Positions 7,494 to 15,407 are shown, counted from the stretch's first letter. The stretch is 64,000 bases of DNA from Clostridiales bacterium (GCA_004551945.1 SFPN01000008.1:1-64000); one strand, 5' to 3'. Numbers and translations are program-made. The notes: a model not told the origin generated them from the letters alone.

Positions 7494-8024
7494 TCAGCTC
7501 AGCCAGGCAAGAATCTGGTCCAGCCGGCTCAGGTCCACGAAGTCTGCCTTCTGGCCGTAGGTGTCGATGATTTCCCGGTTCTCCCGGGTCTGCTTTTCCG
7601 GGGGCTGCTTTTTCAGGTAGCTCACCAGCCCCTTCATCATGAGCCGGTGTTTCAGGGTGAGAACCTCGTAGTCGATACAGCCCCGCAGATGGACGTGGTG
7701 GGTCTTTTCCAGCAGCGCCGGGGGGACCTGCTTGTCCAGAGAGGACCGGGCGGTGGCCACGCTCTCGGGCACCTTCGGGTCGGCCAGGCCCACGGTGGCC
7801 ACCAGCAGCCGGTCCACCTGCTCCGGGTTTAAAGCGGACAGAGTCTTGGACAGGCCCAGGATTTTCCCGGCGTAGAGACTGCCGAAGTAGACGAAGGTGT
7901 CATAAACCGTCAGATCCCCTGCCTGCTGGAAGGGGCGGACAGGCAGCCCCGTCTGGTCGGCCAGGGCCTGGGCGTACCGCTGGGCGGTGCCGTAGCGGCT
8001 GCCATAGAGAATGATGGCGTTCAT
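7494..8024 (-). CDS. Flavodoxin-domain protein (protoporphyrinogen oxidase HemG-like)
   Basis: A 176-residue protein with the flavodoxin FMN phosphate-binding loop at residues 7-18 (YGSRYGTAQRYA) and the short flavodoxin-like fold used by HemG and menaquinone-linked flavodoxins. The segment VYFGSLYAGK (about 46-55) is typical of this branch. The C-terminal part after residue 120 is helical and basic. It lies upstream of hemW on the same strand, which is consistent with, but does not prove, a porphyrin link. Anaerobes of this group commonly carry such proteins of unknown electron partner. Confidence 0.8.
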   Translation of the reverse strand: MNAIILYGSRYGTAQRYAQALADQTGLPVRPFQQAGDLTVYDTFVYFGSLYAGKILGLSKTLSALNPEQVDRLLVATVGLADPKVPESVATARSSLDKQVPPALLEKTHHVHLRGCIDYEVLTLKHRLMMKGLVSYLKKQPPEKQTRENREIIDTYGQKADFVDLSRLDQILAWLS

Positions 8025-8172
8025 ACAAGTTCCTCCTGTCTCGCATTCCCCTCTGTCAACAGGACCCCAGAACGGAGGGAAAGCGCGTTATGGTTTTGAT
8101 CCATGTTTCCACACCTGTGGATAGTGTACCATAGATCCCGCCGTCTTACCACAAAAATCAAAGGAGGTCCCC

Positions 8173-9093
8173 ATGCGCAGACTGACCCTGACCGTTGCCC
8201 CCCACCAGGAGGGAAAGGACGTAAATACCCTCCTCCGGCGGCAGCTGGGCCTCTCCGCCGGAGCGGTCCGCCGGGCCAAGGGCCTGCCCGACGGCATTTT
8301 GCTGGACGGAGAGCCGGTGTTCACCACCGCCCGGGTCCGGGTGGGGCAGATTCTGTCCGTGGCCGTGGGGGACCCGGCAGGGAGCGAGCAGATCCAGCCC
8401 GTCCCCGGCCCTCTGGACATTCTCTATGAGGACCAGGATCTGCTGGTGGTGAACAAGGCCGGGGGGATTCCCGTCCACCCCAGCCAGGGCCACCACGGGG
8501 ACACCCTGGCCAATTTCCTCATGGATTATTATGAAAAAAACGGCTTTACCGCAGCCTTTCACCCGGTGAACCGGCTGGACCGGGGAACCTCCGGTCTCAT
8601 GGCGGTGGCCAAGCACGCCCACGCCCATGAGGTCCTCCAGGGTCAGCTTCAACGGGGGGAGCTTTCCCGGACCTACCTGGCTGTGTGCCAGGGGGTTCCC
8701 AACCCGCCTGCCGGGATTATCGAGGCCCCCATTGGCCGGGCGGAGGGGTCGATTTTAAAGCGAATGGTCACCCCCCAGGGGGCTTTTGCCCGGACCCACT
8801 ATCAGGTGCTGAACACCGGCCGGGGGCGGAGCCTGGTGAAGCTCCGGCTGGACACCGGCCGCACCCACCAGATCCGGGTCCACCTGGCCCACCTGGGCTG
8901 CCCCCTCACCGGGGACTTTCTCTACGGGGAGGAGACGGCGGAGCTGCCCGGCCGGTTTGCCCTCCACTCGGCCTCCATCCGCCTGCTTCAGCCTGTCACA
9001 GGGGAGGAGATCGCCCTGGAAGCCCCCTTCCCCCCGGAACTGGCAGCCCTTCTTGGCTCTCCCTCTGGGAGAGCTGTCAGCGAAGCTGACTGA
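8173..9093 (+). CDS. RluA-family pseudouridine synthase
   Basis: A 306-residue RNA pseudouridine synthase: an S4-like N-terminal domain (about 10-70) and the catalytic domain with the RLDRGTSG motif, in which Asp136 is the nucleophile. RluA-family enzymes isomerise uridines in rRNA or tRNA; the target cannot be read from the sequence. AAAGGAGGTC precedes the ATG closely. The last 12 residues (GSPSGRAVSEAD) and the stop codon are encoded by a dispersed palindromic repeat, so the natural C-terminus has been altered by the repeat insertion. Divergent from the flavodoxin gene. Confidence 0.93.
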   Translation: MRRLTLTVAPHQEGKDVNTLLRRQLGLSAGAVRRAKGLPDGILLDGEPVFTTARVRVGQILSVAVGDPAGSEQIQPVPGPLDILYEDQDLLVVNKAGGIPVHPSQGHHGDTLANFLMDYYEKNGFTAAFHPVNRLDRGTSGLMAVAKHAHAHEVLQGQLQRGELSRTYLAVCQGVPNPPAGIIEAPIGRAEGSILKRMVTPQGAFARTHYQVLNTGRGRSLVKLRLDTGRTHQIRVHLAHLGCPLTGDFLYGEETAELPGRFALHSASIRLLQPVTGEEIALEAPFPPELAALLGSPSGRAVSEAD

Positions 9094-9099
9094 GAGGGC
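9055..9099 (+). repeat. Dispersed palindromic repeat, family 1, copy A
   Basis: A short element running from GGCTCTCCCTCTGGGAGAGC to ACTGAGAGGGC. Its ends can pair (CCCTCT with AGAGGG). It overlaps the end of the rluA-type gene. Related copies lie at 12047-12133 and, inverted, at 47259-47307. Confidence 0.75.
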
Positions 9100-9156
9100 A
9101 AATTTGTAACGAAACGAGACTACGTTGGTCAAGTGGTCCATACATAGGAGAACACC

Positions 9157-10200
9157 ATGGAAAATCCCTTATCTTTTCTTCCCATCCCCCTGCTGGCCTG
9201 GTACCGGGAGAACGCCCGGGACCTGCCCTGGCGGCGGGAGCCCACCCCCTACCGGGTGTGGGTGTCGGAAATCATGCTCCAGCAGACCCGGGTGGCGGCG
9301 GTGCTGGGGTACTTTGCCCGGTTTATGGAGGCCTTTCCCACTGTCCAGGACCTGGCCGCCGCCCCGGAGGATCAGCTCATGAAGCTGTGGCAGGGGCTGG
9401 GCTACTACAGCCGGGCCCGGAACCTGCAAAAGGCCGCCCAGCAGATTGTGGAGGACTTCGGCGGCCAGTTTCCCACCCGCTATGAGGAGCTCCGTTCCCT
9501 GGCGGGGGTAGGGGATTACACCGCCGCCGCCATTGCCTCCATCGCCTTCGGCCAGCCGGTGCCGGCGGTGGACGGGAACCTGCTGCGGGTCTCCGCCCGG
9601 GTGCTGGGGGACGACACGGACATCACCACCGCCAAGGGAAAGAAGCACTTTACCGCCGCCCTCCAGAATGTGATCCCCCTGGACTTTCCCGGCCAGTTTA
9701 ACCAGGCCATGATGGACCTGGGGGCCACGGTCTGCCTGCCCAACGGCGCGCCCCTGTGCGAGCGCTGCCCGGCGGCGGACTTCTGCCAGGCCCATCTTCA
9801 GGGGCGAACCGGGGAGCTGCCTGTCCGCCCGGCGAAAAAGCCCCGGCGGGTGGAGCGGCGCACGGTCTATTTCTTCTTTTATGAGGGGAAGGTGGCCCTC
9901 CGCCGCCGGCCGGCCAAGGGCCTGCTGGCGGGGCTGTGGGAGTATCCCAACGCCCTGGAGGAAGAGGGGAACCCCTTGGCAGACTGGGGCCTTGACGGAA
10001 CGGAAACTTCCTTTGCCGGGACCGGCGTCCATATTTTCACCCATGTGGAGTGGCACATGACCGCCCAGCGGGCGGTCCTAAAGTCGGACACACTGCCCCT
10101 CGGCTGGGTCTGGGCGGACAAGGGAGCTCTGCGCACCCAATACGCCGTCCCCAGTGCATTTGCCCCCTTTCAGAACCTGGTGGAGGAGGAACTGTCATGA
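9157..10200 (+). CDS. mutY: A/G-specific adenine glycosylase
   Basis: A 347-residue base-excision repair enzyme that removes adenine mispaired with 8-oxoguanine. Glu38 in SEIMLQQTRV and Asp139 in AVDGN are the catalytic residues, LAGVGDYTAAAIA is the helix-hairpin-helix loop, and Cys193, Cys201, Cys204 and Cys210 form the [4Fe-4S] site; the first spacing is 7 residues rather than the classical 6. Residues from about 225 form the MutT-like domain that reads 8-oxoG. AGGAG precedes the ATG. The stop overlaps the next gene by ATGA. Confidence 0.96.
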   Translation: MENPLSFLPIPLLAWYRENARDLPWRREPTPYRVWVSEIMLQQTRVAAVLGYFARFMEAFPTVQDLAAAPEDQLMKLWQGLGYYSRARNLQKAAQQIVEDFGGQFPTRYEELRSLAGVGDYTAAAIASIAFGQPVPAVDGNLLRVSARVLGDDTDITTAKGKKHFTAALQNVIPLDFPGQFNQAMMDLGATVCLPNGAPLCERCPAADFCQAHLQGRTGELPVRPAKKPRRVERRTVYFFFYEGKVALRRRPAKGLLAGLWEYPNALEEEGNPLADWGLDGTETSFAGTGVHIFTHVEWHMTAQRAVLKSDTLPLGWVWADKGALRTQYAVPSAFAPFQNLVEEELS

Positions 10201-11111
10201 ACCTGGACTTTGATCCCGTCCGTTGTACCCTCTGTCCCCGCCAGTGCGGCGGTGACCGCACCAAGGGCCGCGGCCGCTGCCGGATGCCGGAGGCGCCGGT
10301 GTTGGCCCGGGCGGCTCTCCACCAGTGGGAGGAGCCGCCCCTCTCCGGCACCCGGGGGGCGGGCACGGTGTTCTTTTCCGGCTGCTCCCTGGGCTGCGTT
10401 TTCTGCCAGAACGACAGCATCAGCCAGAAGGACTTCGGAAAAGAAGTCTCCCTCTCCCGTCTGCGGGAAATTTTCTTCGAGCTGATCGACGCCAGGGCCC
10501 ACAACATTGACCTGGTAAACCCCACCCACTACGCCCACGCAGTGGCCCAGGCGCTGGAGGAGCCTCTGCCGGTGCCGGTGGTCTGGAACAGCGGGGGGTA
10601 TGACCGGGTGGAGACCCTGACTGCCCTGGCGGGGAAAATCGACATCTATCTGCCGGACTTTAAGTATCCCGACCGGGAAGGGGCGGAGAAATACGCCGGG
10701 GCGGCGAATTACCCGGAGGTGGCCCAGGCCGCCATCCGGGAGATGGTCCGCCAGACTGGCCCCTATGCGCTGGACGAAGCGGGTATCCTGAAAAAGGGCG
10801 TCATCATCCGCCACCTGCTCCTCCCCGGCCGTCTGGCCCAGGCCAAGGCGGTGATGGACTGGGTGGCCGAGACCTTCCCCCCGGGGACCGTCCTCTTTTC
10901 CCTCATGAGCCAGTACACCCCCTGGGGAGATATGGCCCGGTGCCCGGAGTTGGACCGCCGCCTGCGCAAGAGCGAAATCCGGGCAGCGGCAGCCTACATG
11001 GACAACCTGGGCCTGGAGGGCTTCCGCCAGGAGGCCGAAGCTGCCCAGGCCCGGTACATCCCCGCCTTCGACCTGACTGGGGTGGAGAAAGGGAATGTTT
11101 CAAAAAAATAA
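10197..11111 (+). CDS. Radical SAM protein, PflA-like (COG1313 type)
   Basis: A 304-residue protein with Cys63, Cys67 and Cys70 (GCSLGCVFCQND) as the radical SAM cluster, preceded by a cysteine-rich N-terminus (RCTLCPRQCGGDR) typical of the PflX/COG1313 branch related to pyruvate formate-lyase activases. The ATG overlaps the mutY stop (ATGA) and has GGAGGAG just upstream, so a longer open frame from 10050 is not the real start. Activase substrates for this branch are not established. The gene is the last of the rluA-type/mutY group. Confidence 0.85.
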   Translation: MNLDFDPVRCTLCPRQCGGDRTKGRGRCRMPEAPVLARAALHQWEEPPLSGTRGAGTVFFSGCSLGCVFCQNDSISQKDFGKEVSLSRLREIFFELIDARAHNIDLVNPTHYAHAVAQALEEPLPVPVVWNSGGYDRVETLTALAGKIDIYLPDFKYPDREGAEKYAGAANYPEVAQAAIREMVRQTGPYALDEAGILKKGVIIRHLLLPGRLAQAKAVMDWVAETFPPGTVLFSLMSQYTPWGDMARCPELDRRLRKSEIRAAAAYMDNLGLEGFRQEAEAAQARYIPAFDLTGVEKGNVSKK

Positions 11112-11121
11112 TCCAAAGCAG

Positions 11122-11151
11122 GTATAAGGAACCCAACCTCTGTCAAGAATA
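11122..11151 (+). promoter_or_regulatory. Candidate sigma-F promoter of the spoIIQ-like gene
   Basis: GTATA (11122-11126), 15 bp, GTCAAGAATA (11142-11151). Only one position departs from the Bacillus sigma-F consensus. The geometry is the same as at spoIIR. The predicted transcript begins about 50 bases before the ATG and opens with a small hairpin (11165-11180). Confidence 0.6.
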
Positions 11152-11207
11152 GGCTTCGGAGACAGCCTCCCCCGGGAGGCACCGAAAATTCGCACAGGGA
11201 GGTTCCT

Positions 11208-11957
11208 ATGAAAGAAAAACGCACCCAGCATCGCTCGGGCGGCTTTATGGAGGGGAAGGGCTTCTACATAGTCCTGTTCCTCTGCGTCGCCGCAATTGGA
11301 ATTTCGGGCTATTATCTTTTCAGCGGTCTCACCGCTTCCACCGAGGGCTTCGGACCGGAGGCCAGCACCGTCGTCAGCGGACAGGCGGAGCTGGAAAAGG
11401 ACGATGCCGCCACCCAGACCCCTGCCGGGGAGGACACCCAGCAGGAGGAACCCCCGGACAGCTCTGCCCAGGAGACGGCCAAGCAGGAGGGCCAGACCCC
11501 TGCCCAGCAGCCGGAGGACGACCCCACGGCCCAGGAACCGGCGGCCTCCTCCACGGCCTATGTCTGGCCGGTGCAGGGCAGCGTGGACCGGGACTTCAGC
11601 CTGGAGGTCTTTGCCTATGACGCCACCATGGGCGACTGGCGGACCCACAGCGGCCTGGACATTGCCGCTGAGCTGGGGGCGCCGGTGAGCGCCTGCGGCA
11701 AGGGCACCGTCACCGACGTGAGCACCGATCCCATGATGGGCACCACCGTTACCATTGACCACGGCCGGGGCATGGAGAGCATCTATTCCAACCTGGCCGA
11801 GTCGGTGAACGTCCAGGTGGGGGATGCGGTGGAGGCCGGGTCTGTCCTGGGCTCCGTGGGCACCACCGCCATTGCTGAGAGCGCCAGCCCCAGCCACCTG
11901 CACTTTGAGATGATCGAGTACGACGTGCCCATCGACCCCCTCAACTATCTCCACTGA
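11208..11957 (+). CDS. spoIIQ: M23 (LytM) family protein, SpoIIQ-like
   Basis: A 249-residue protein with one membrane segment (about 19-40), an acidic Pro/Gln-rich linker (60-115) and a LytM domain whose zinc ligands are intact: His147 and Asp151 in HSGLD, His230 and His232 in SHLHFEM. The sequence from VWPVQGSVDRDF through DWRTHSGLDIA resembles clostridial SpoIIQ, the forespore membrane protein that docks with SpoIIIAH across the engulfment space and is catalytically competent in clostridia. A sigma-F-like promoter upstream supports this. A general cell-wall endopeptidase remains possible. Confidence 0.8.
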   Translation: MKEKRTQHRSGGFMEGKGFYIVLFLCVAAIGISGYYLFSGLTASTEGFGPEASTVVSGQAELEKDDAATQTPAGEDTQQEEPPDSSAQETAKQEGQTPAQQPEDDPTAQEPAASSTAYVWPVQGSVDRDFSLEVFAYDATMGDWRTHSGLDIAAELGAPVSACGKGTVTDVSTDPMMGTTVTIDHGRGMESIYSNLAESVNVQVGDAVEAGSVLGSVGTTAIAESASPSHLHFEMIEYDVPIDPLNYLH

Positions 11958-11964
11958 ACCTAAG

Positions 11965-11991
11965 CGGGCGAACGGAACCGTTCGCCCCTAC
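11965..11991 (-). repeat. Dispersed palindromic repeat, family 2, copy A
   Basis: A perfect 10-bp stem (11966-11975 with 11978-11987) whose minus strand begins GTAGGGGCG and ends CGCCCG, as does the copy at 60294-60318. It lies just after the spoIIQ-like gene. Confidence 0.6.
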
Positions 11992-12004
11992 ATAAGAAAA
12001 AAGT

Positions 12005-12039
12005 GACGCCTTGTGACCCACTCACAAGGCGTCTTTTTA
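12005..12039 (+). terminator. Terminator after the spoIIQ-like gene
   Basis: A 12-bp stem (12005-12016 with 12022-12033) followed by TTTTTA. Confidence 0.85.
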
Positions 12040-12046
12040 TGCACTT

Positions 12047-12178
12047 GGCTCCCCCCTCCGGGGGTCAAACTGTCCGGGGGACAGTTCGATCAAATCCGTT
12101 TTCCAAGAGCTGGCACGGCGAAGCCGTGACTGACACCCAGTGCGCACACTGGGCGTGCTGTGCAGAGGGCGGCTCCCT
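12047..12178. repeat. Dispersed repeat, family 1, copy B, with nested hairpins
   Basis: The segment starts GGCTCCCCCCTCCGGGGG and includes GAGCTGGCACGGCGAAGC, as in copy C. It also holds two perfect hairpins, 12068-12075 with 12079-12086 and 12136-12142 with 12147-12153. It fills the space between the spoIIQ-like terminator and the end of the AraC gene. Confidence 0.6.
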
Positions 12179-12179
12179 T

Positions 12180-13052
12180 TTACGTCCCATTCTGCCGCAT
12201 CTCCCGCCGGTACTGGGTGGGGGGAACCTGAAAGATCTCCTGAAAGGCCTTGGCAAACTTACTCTGGCTCTCATACCCCACCTGCCCGGCAATGGCCGCC
12301 ACGCTCTCCTCCGTCTCCCGGAGCAGGCGGGCGGCCTGCTTCATCCGGTAGCCCTTCATGTAGGCGGCGATGGGCTGGCCATACACCGCCTTGAAGGTGG
12401 ACTTTAGGGTGGAGGTGTTTACCAAATGCTGTCGGGCCAGCTCCTCGATGGTAAACCGCTGGTCCAGCTGGCTGGTGAGCTGCTGGTGAACGGCCTTCAC
12501 CACCTCCACCTGCTGGGCCCGGCACCGGTCCAGCTGCTTTTCCCGGGCGGGGTCCGTTCGGGAGAGAAACAGCAGCAGCTCCTGGACCTTCAGCTGGCAG
12601 TAGGCCAGGCGGAGAGGCTCCGGCAGGTCGTACAGGTCGGCGAAAATTCGGTCGATGGCGCCGCTGGCGGGCATGGCGGTGAGGCCGTCAAACCGCTGGG
12701 CCAGATGCCGGGGGTCCACCCCCGCCCCGGCCAAAATCTCCGGCAGGCTGTCCGCCAGGGTGTCCAGGTCCAGAATGATGGACAGGCCCTCATAATATCC
12801 CAGGGGGAAACGGAGCACGGAGTCCGCGCACTGGTCCATCCGGTGCAGGGACAGATCCCCCGGTCCCAGGTAGAGGGTGACCCCTTCCCGCATCTCCCAG
12901 CCGATGCGTCCCCGGCGGCAGTGGTTGACCTCCATCCGCCCCTCCAGGGGAGCGTGCCGGTGGGCAAACTGGTGGGCGGAGAAAACATGATGGCAGACCT
13001 CCACTCCGGGAAAGGGGAACAGAGCCTGGCTGTCTGCGTCGTGGGGACCCAT
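12180..13052 (-). CDS. AraC-family transcriptional regulator
   Basis: A 290-residue regulator with an N-terminal sensory domain of about 180 residues and a C-terminal pair of helix-turn-helix motifs (about 195-290: FTIEELARQHLVNTSTLKS and VAAIAGQVGYESQSKFAKAF). AGGAGGT precedes the ATG by 6 bases. It is divergently transcribed from a metal-chaperone and P1B-ATPase pair, and direct repeats with 21-bp spacing lie between the two promoters, so it very probably controls them. Whether it senses metal directly is unknown; AraC-type regulators of metal or heme exporters occur in this group. Confidence 0.92.
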   Translation of the reverse strand: MGPHDADSQALFPFPGVEVCHHVFSAHQFAHRHAPLEGRMEVNHCRRGRIGWEMREGVTLYLGPGDLSLHRMDQCADSVLRFPLGYYEGLSIILDLDTLADSLPEILAGAGVDPRHLAQRFDGLTAMPASGAIDRIFADLYDLPEPLRLAYCQLKVQELLLFLSRTDPAREKQLDRCRAQQVEVVKAVHQQLTSQLDQRFTIEELARQHLVNTSTLKSTFKAVYGQPIAAYMKGYRMKQAARLLRETEESVAAIAGQVGYESQSKFAKAFQEIFQVPPTQYRREMRQNGT

Positions 13053-13081
13053 GGCGGCACCTCCTGCGGGATGTTTTGCTC

Positions 13082-13110
13082 ATTGTACCACAGACCGGGG
13101 GAGGGAGCAA
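13082..13110 (-). promoter_or_regulatory. Promoter of the AraC regulator gene
   Basis: TTGCTC (13110-13105), 17 bp, TACAAT (13087-13082), about 30 bases before the ATG. Confidence 0.6.
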
Positions 13111-13117
13111 GGGATGG

Positions 13118-13150
13118 CTCCAAACGGAAATTCCTTTCCCCCAAACGGAA
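13118..13150. promoter_or_regulatory. Candidate AraC-type operator: two direct repeats 21 bp apart
   Basis: CCAAACGGAA occurs at 13120-13129 and again at 13141-13150, a centre-to-centre distance of 21 bp, i.e. two helical turns. The pair lies between the -35 elements of the divergent promoters, 18 bp before the one for the exporter. Confidence 0.6.
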
Positions 13151-13168
13151 GCTGTGAGGGAAAACAGG

Positions 13169-13197
13169 TTGACTTTCGGGCAGAGTAGGAATAGGAT
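13169..13197 (+). promoter_or_regulatory. Promoter of the metal-export genes
   Basis: TTGACT (13169-13174), 17 bp, TAGGAT (13192-13197). The weak -10 element fits an activator-dependent promoter. Confidence 0.6.
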
Positions 13198-13210
13198 GCA
13201 AACGATGAAA

Positions 13211-13236
13211 CGATTGTTCAATTGTTCGAGTAATCG
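13211..13236. promoter_or_regulatory. Repeats in the start region of the metal-export transcript
   Basis: ATTGTTC is repeated in tandem (13213-13219 and 13221-13227) inside an inverted pair CGATT/AATCG (13211-13215, 13232-13236). Position downstream of the -10 element suggests a second control site, but no protein can be named. Confidence 0.3.
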
Positions 13237-13256
13237 GGCAGAGAAAGGAGAACACC

Positions 13257-13475
13257 ATGAAAAAGACTTATAAAATCGACGTAGACTGCGCCAACTGCGC
13301 CAACAAGATGGAACTGGCCGCCCAGCGCACGGAGGGCGTCAAGAACGCCACGGTAAACTTCATGACCCTGAAAATGCAGGTGGAGTTCCAGGAGGGCCAG
13401 GACCCCAAGGCCGTTATGGAGCAGGTCCGGAAGAACTGCAAGAAGGTAGAGAACGACTGCGAGATCTTCCTGTAA
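13257..13475 (+). CDS. Heavy-metal-associated (HMA) domain protein, small metal chaperone
   Basis: A 72-residue ferredoxin-like HMA domain. The metal site is DCANCANKME at residues 10-19 (Cys12 and Cys15), in place of the GMTCxxC loop of copper chaperones, which argues against a plain CopZ. AAAGGAG precedes the ATG. It is followed 33 bp later by a P1B-type ATPase that has no HMA domain of its own, so this protein probably serves as the detached metal-binding domain that delivers the cation to the pump. The C-terminal ENDCEIFL contains a further Cys. Confidence 0.9.
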   Translation: MKKTYKIDVDCANCANKMELAAQRTEGVKNATVNFMTLKMQVEFQEGQDPKAVMEQVRKNCKKVENDCEIFL

Positions 13476-13508
13476 GAAATCCCGCGCCGGGGGGAAGGAG
13501 AAACGGAC

Positions 13509-15395
13509 ATGAACAGGAAACAAAAGAAGATGCTGGCGCGGATTCTGGTCACCGCGGCGCTGCTGGTGATTCTGCACTTCGTGCCGGCGGAGGGCTGGCT
13601 GCGGTTTGGTCTCTACCTGATCCCCTACCTGCTCATCGGCTATGACATCCTGCGGAAGGCGGGCAAGGGAATCCGGAACCGCCAGGTGTTTGACGAGAAC
13701 TTCCTCATGGCGGTGGCCACTGTGGGCGCCATGGCCCTGGGAATCTGGCGGGGCGGGGACTACACCGAGGCCATCGGGGTCATGCTCTTCTACCAGGTGG
13801 GGGAGTGGTTCCAGAGCTACGCGGTGAACAAGAGCCGCCGGGACATCGGCCAGCTCATGGACATCCGCCCGGACTACGCCAACCTGGAAACCGAAGACGG
13901 CGGCCTGGAGCAGGTGGACCCGGATGAGGTAGAGGTGGGCACTGTTATTGTGGTTCAGCCGGGAGAGCGGGTCCCCATTGACGGCGTGGTGCTGGACGGG
14001 GAATCCACCCTGAACACCAGCGCCCTCACCGGCGAGAGCCTACCCCGTGCCGTGGGGCCGGGGGATGAGATCATCAGCGGCTGCATTAATCTGAACGGCC
14101 GGCTGCGGGTGCGCACCACCCAGGTCTTTGAGGAGTCCACCGTGTCCAAGATTCTGGACCTGGTGGAGAATGCCTCCTCCCGGAAGTCCCGGTCGGAGAA
14201 TTTTATCTCTCGCTTCGCCCGGGTGTACACCCCGGCGGTGTGCGCCGCCGCCCTGGTTCTGGCGGTGCTGCCGCCTCTGGTGCGGCTGGTGGGCCTGGGT
14301 ATGGCCCCCATGTGGGGAGAGTGGATCTACCGGGCCCTCACCTTCCTGGTGGTCAGCTGCCCCTGCGCCCTGGTCATCAGCATCCCTCTGAGCTTTTTCG
14401 CGGGGATCGGCGGGGCCAGTCAGGCGGGTATTTTGGTGAAAGGCTCCAACTATCTGGAGGCCCTGGCCCAGACCAGGTGCGTGGTCTTTGACAAGACCGG
14501 CACCCTGACCCAGGGGGTCTTTCAGGTGACGGGGGTCTATCACAACACCCTGCCGGAGGAAGACCTGCTGGCTTACGCGGCCCTGGCGGAAAGCGCCTCC
14601 TCCCACCCCATCAGCAAGAGCCTTCAGAGCGCCTATGGCAAGCCTCTGGACAGCCGCCGGGTGGCGGAGATCCGGGAGGAGAGCGGCCAGGGGGTAACCG
14701 CCCTGGTGGACGGCCATCGGGTGGCCGCGGGCAACCACCGTCTCATGGAGACCCTGGGCATCCCCTGGGAGTCCGGCGAGCAGGTGGGGACCATCGTCCA
14801 CGTGGCGGTGGACGGACAGTACGCCGGGCAGATTGTGATCTCCGACGTGGTAAAGCCCACCGCCCGGCAGGCGGTGGAAGCATTGAAGCGGGCCGGGGTG
14901 GAGGAGACGGTGATGCTCACCGGAGACCTCCAGCCGGTGGCGGAGCAGGTAGCCGGAGAGCTGGGCATCGGCCAGGTGTACAGCCAGCTGCTCCCCGGGG
15001 ACAAGGTGGCCCAGGTGGAGGACCTGCTGGCCCGCCGCGCTGGCCGCGGGAAGGTGGCCTTCGTGGGGGACGGCATCAACGACGCCCCGGTGCTGGCCCG
15101 GGCGGATATCGGCATCGCCATGGGGGCCATGGGCTCCGACGCGGCCATCGAGGCGGCGGACGTGGTCCTCATGGACGACGACCCCCGGAAGCTGGCCAAG
15201 GCCATCCGCATTTCCCGAAAGTGCCTGGGAATCGTCCGGCAGAACATCGTCTTTGCCATTGGGATAAAGGTGCTCTGCCTGCTGCTGGTAGCCGTGGGCC
15301 TGGCGGGCATGTGGCTGGCGGTCTTTGCCGACGTGGGAGTGATGATCCTGGCCGTCCTCAACGCCATCCGGGTGATGTTTGTGAAAAACCTGTGA
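13509..15395 (+). CDS. P1B-type heavy-metal-exporting ATPase (Zn/Cd/Pb class)
   Basis: A 628-residue membrane pump that uses ATP to expel a transition-metal ion. Visible are TGES (174-177), the membrane CPC motif at 284-286 (SCPCALVIS), the phosphorylation site DKTGT (328-332) with Asp328, GDGINDAPVL in the P domain, and a final membrane helix with FADVGVMILAVLNAIR, whose Asp is typical of Zn/Cd/Pb pumps rather than copper pumps. The N-terminus lacks an HMA domain, matching the separate HMA gene upstream. Control by the divergent AraC regulator is likely. The cation is inferred, not shown. Confidence 0.93.
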   Translation: MNRKQKKMLARILVTAALLVILHFVPAEGWLRFGLYLIPYLLIGYDILRKAGKGIRNRQVFDENFLMAVATVGAMALGIWRGGDYTEAIGVMLFYQVGEWFQSYAVNKSRRDIGQLMDIRPDYANLETEDGGLEQVDPDEVEVGTVIVVQPGERVPIDGVVLDGESTLNTSALTGESLPRAVGPGDEIISGCINLNGRLRVRTTQVFEESTVSKILDLVENASSRKSRSENFISRFARVYTPAVCAAALVLAVLPPLVRLVGLGMAPMWGEWIYRALTFLVVSCPCALVISIPLSFFAGIGGASQAGILVKGSNYLEALAQTRCVVFDKTGTLTQGVFQVTGVYHNTLPEEDLLAYAALAESASSHPISKSLQSAYGKPLDSRRVAEIREESGQGVTALVDGHRVAAGNHRLMETLGIPWESGEQVGTIVHVAVDGQYAGQIVISDVVKPTARQAVEALKRAGVEETVMLTGDLQPVAEQVAGELGIGQVYSQLLPGDKVAQVEDLLARRAGRGKVAFVGDGINDAPVLARADIGIAMGAMGSDAAIEAADVVLMDDDPRKLAKAIRISRKCLGIVRQNIVFAIGIKVLCLLLVAVGLAGMWLAVFADVGVMILAVLNAIRVMFVKNL

Positions 15396-15407
15396 GAAAA
15401 AGCAAAA

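Noticed and set aside
8108..8124. A DnaA-box-like TGTGGATAG and an inverted TCCACA/TGTGGA pair between the flavodoxin and rluA-type genes
   Set aside because: Only one box, 8 of 9 positions, without an AT-rich unwinding region or dnaA/dnaN nearby; a replication origin is not supported. A weak operator remains possible.
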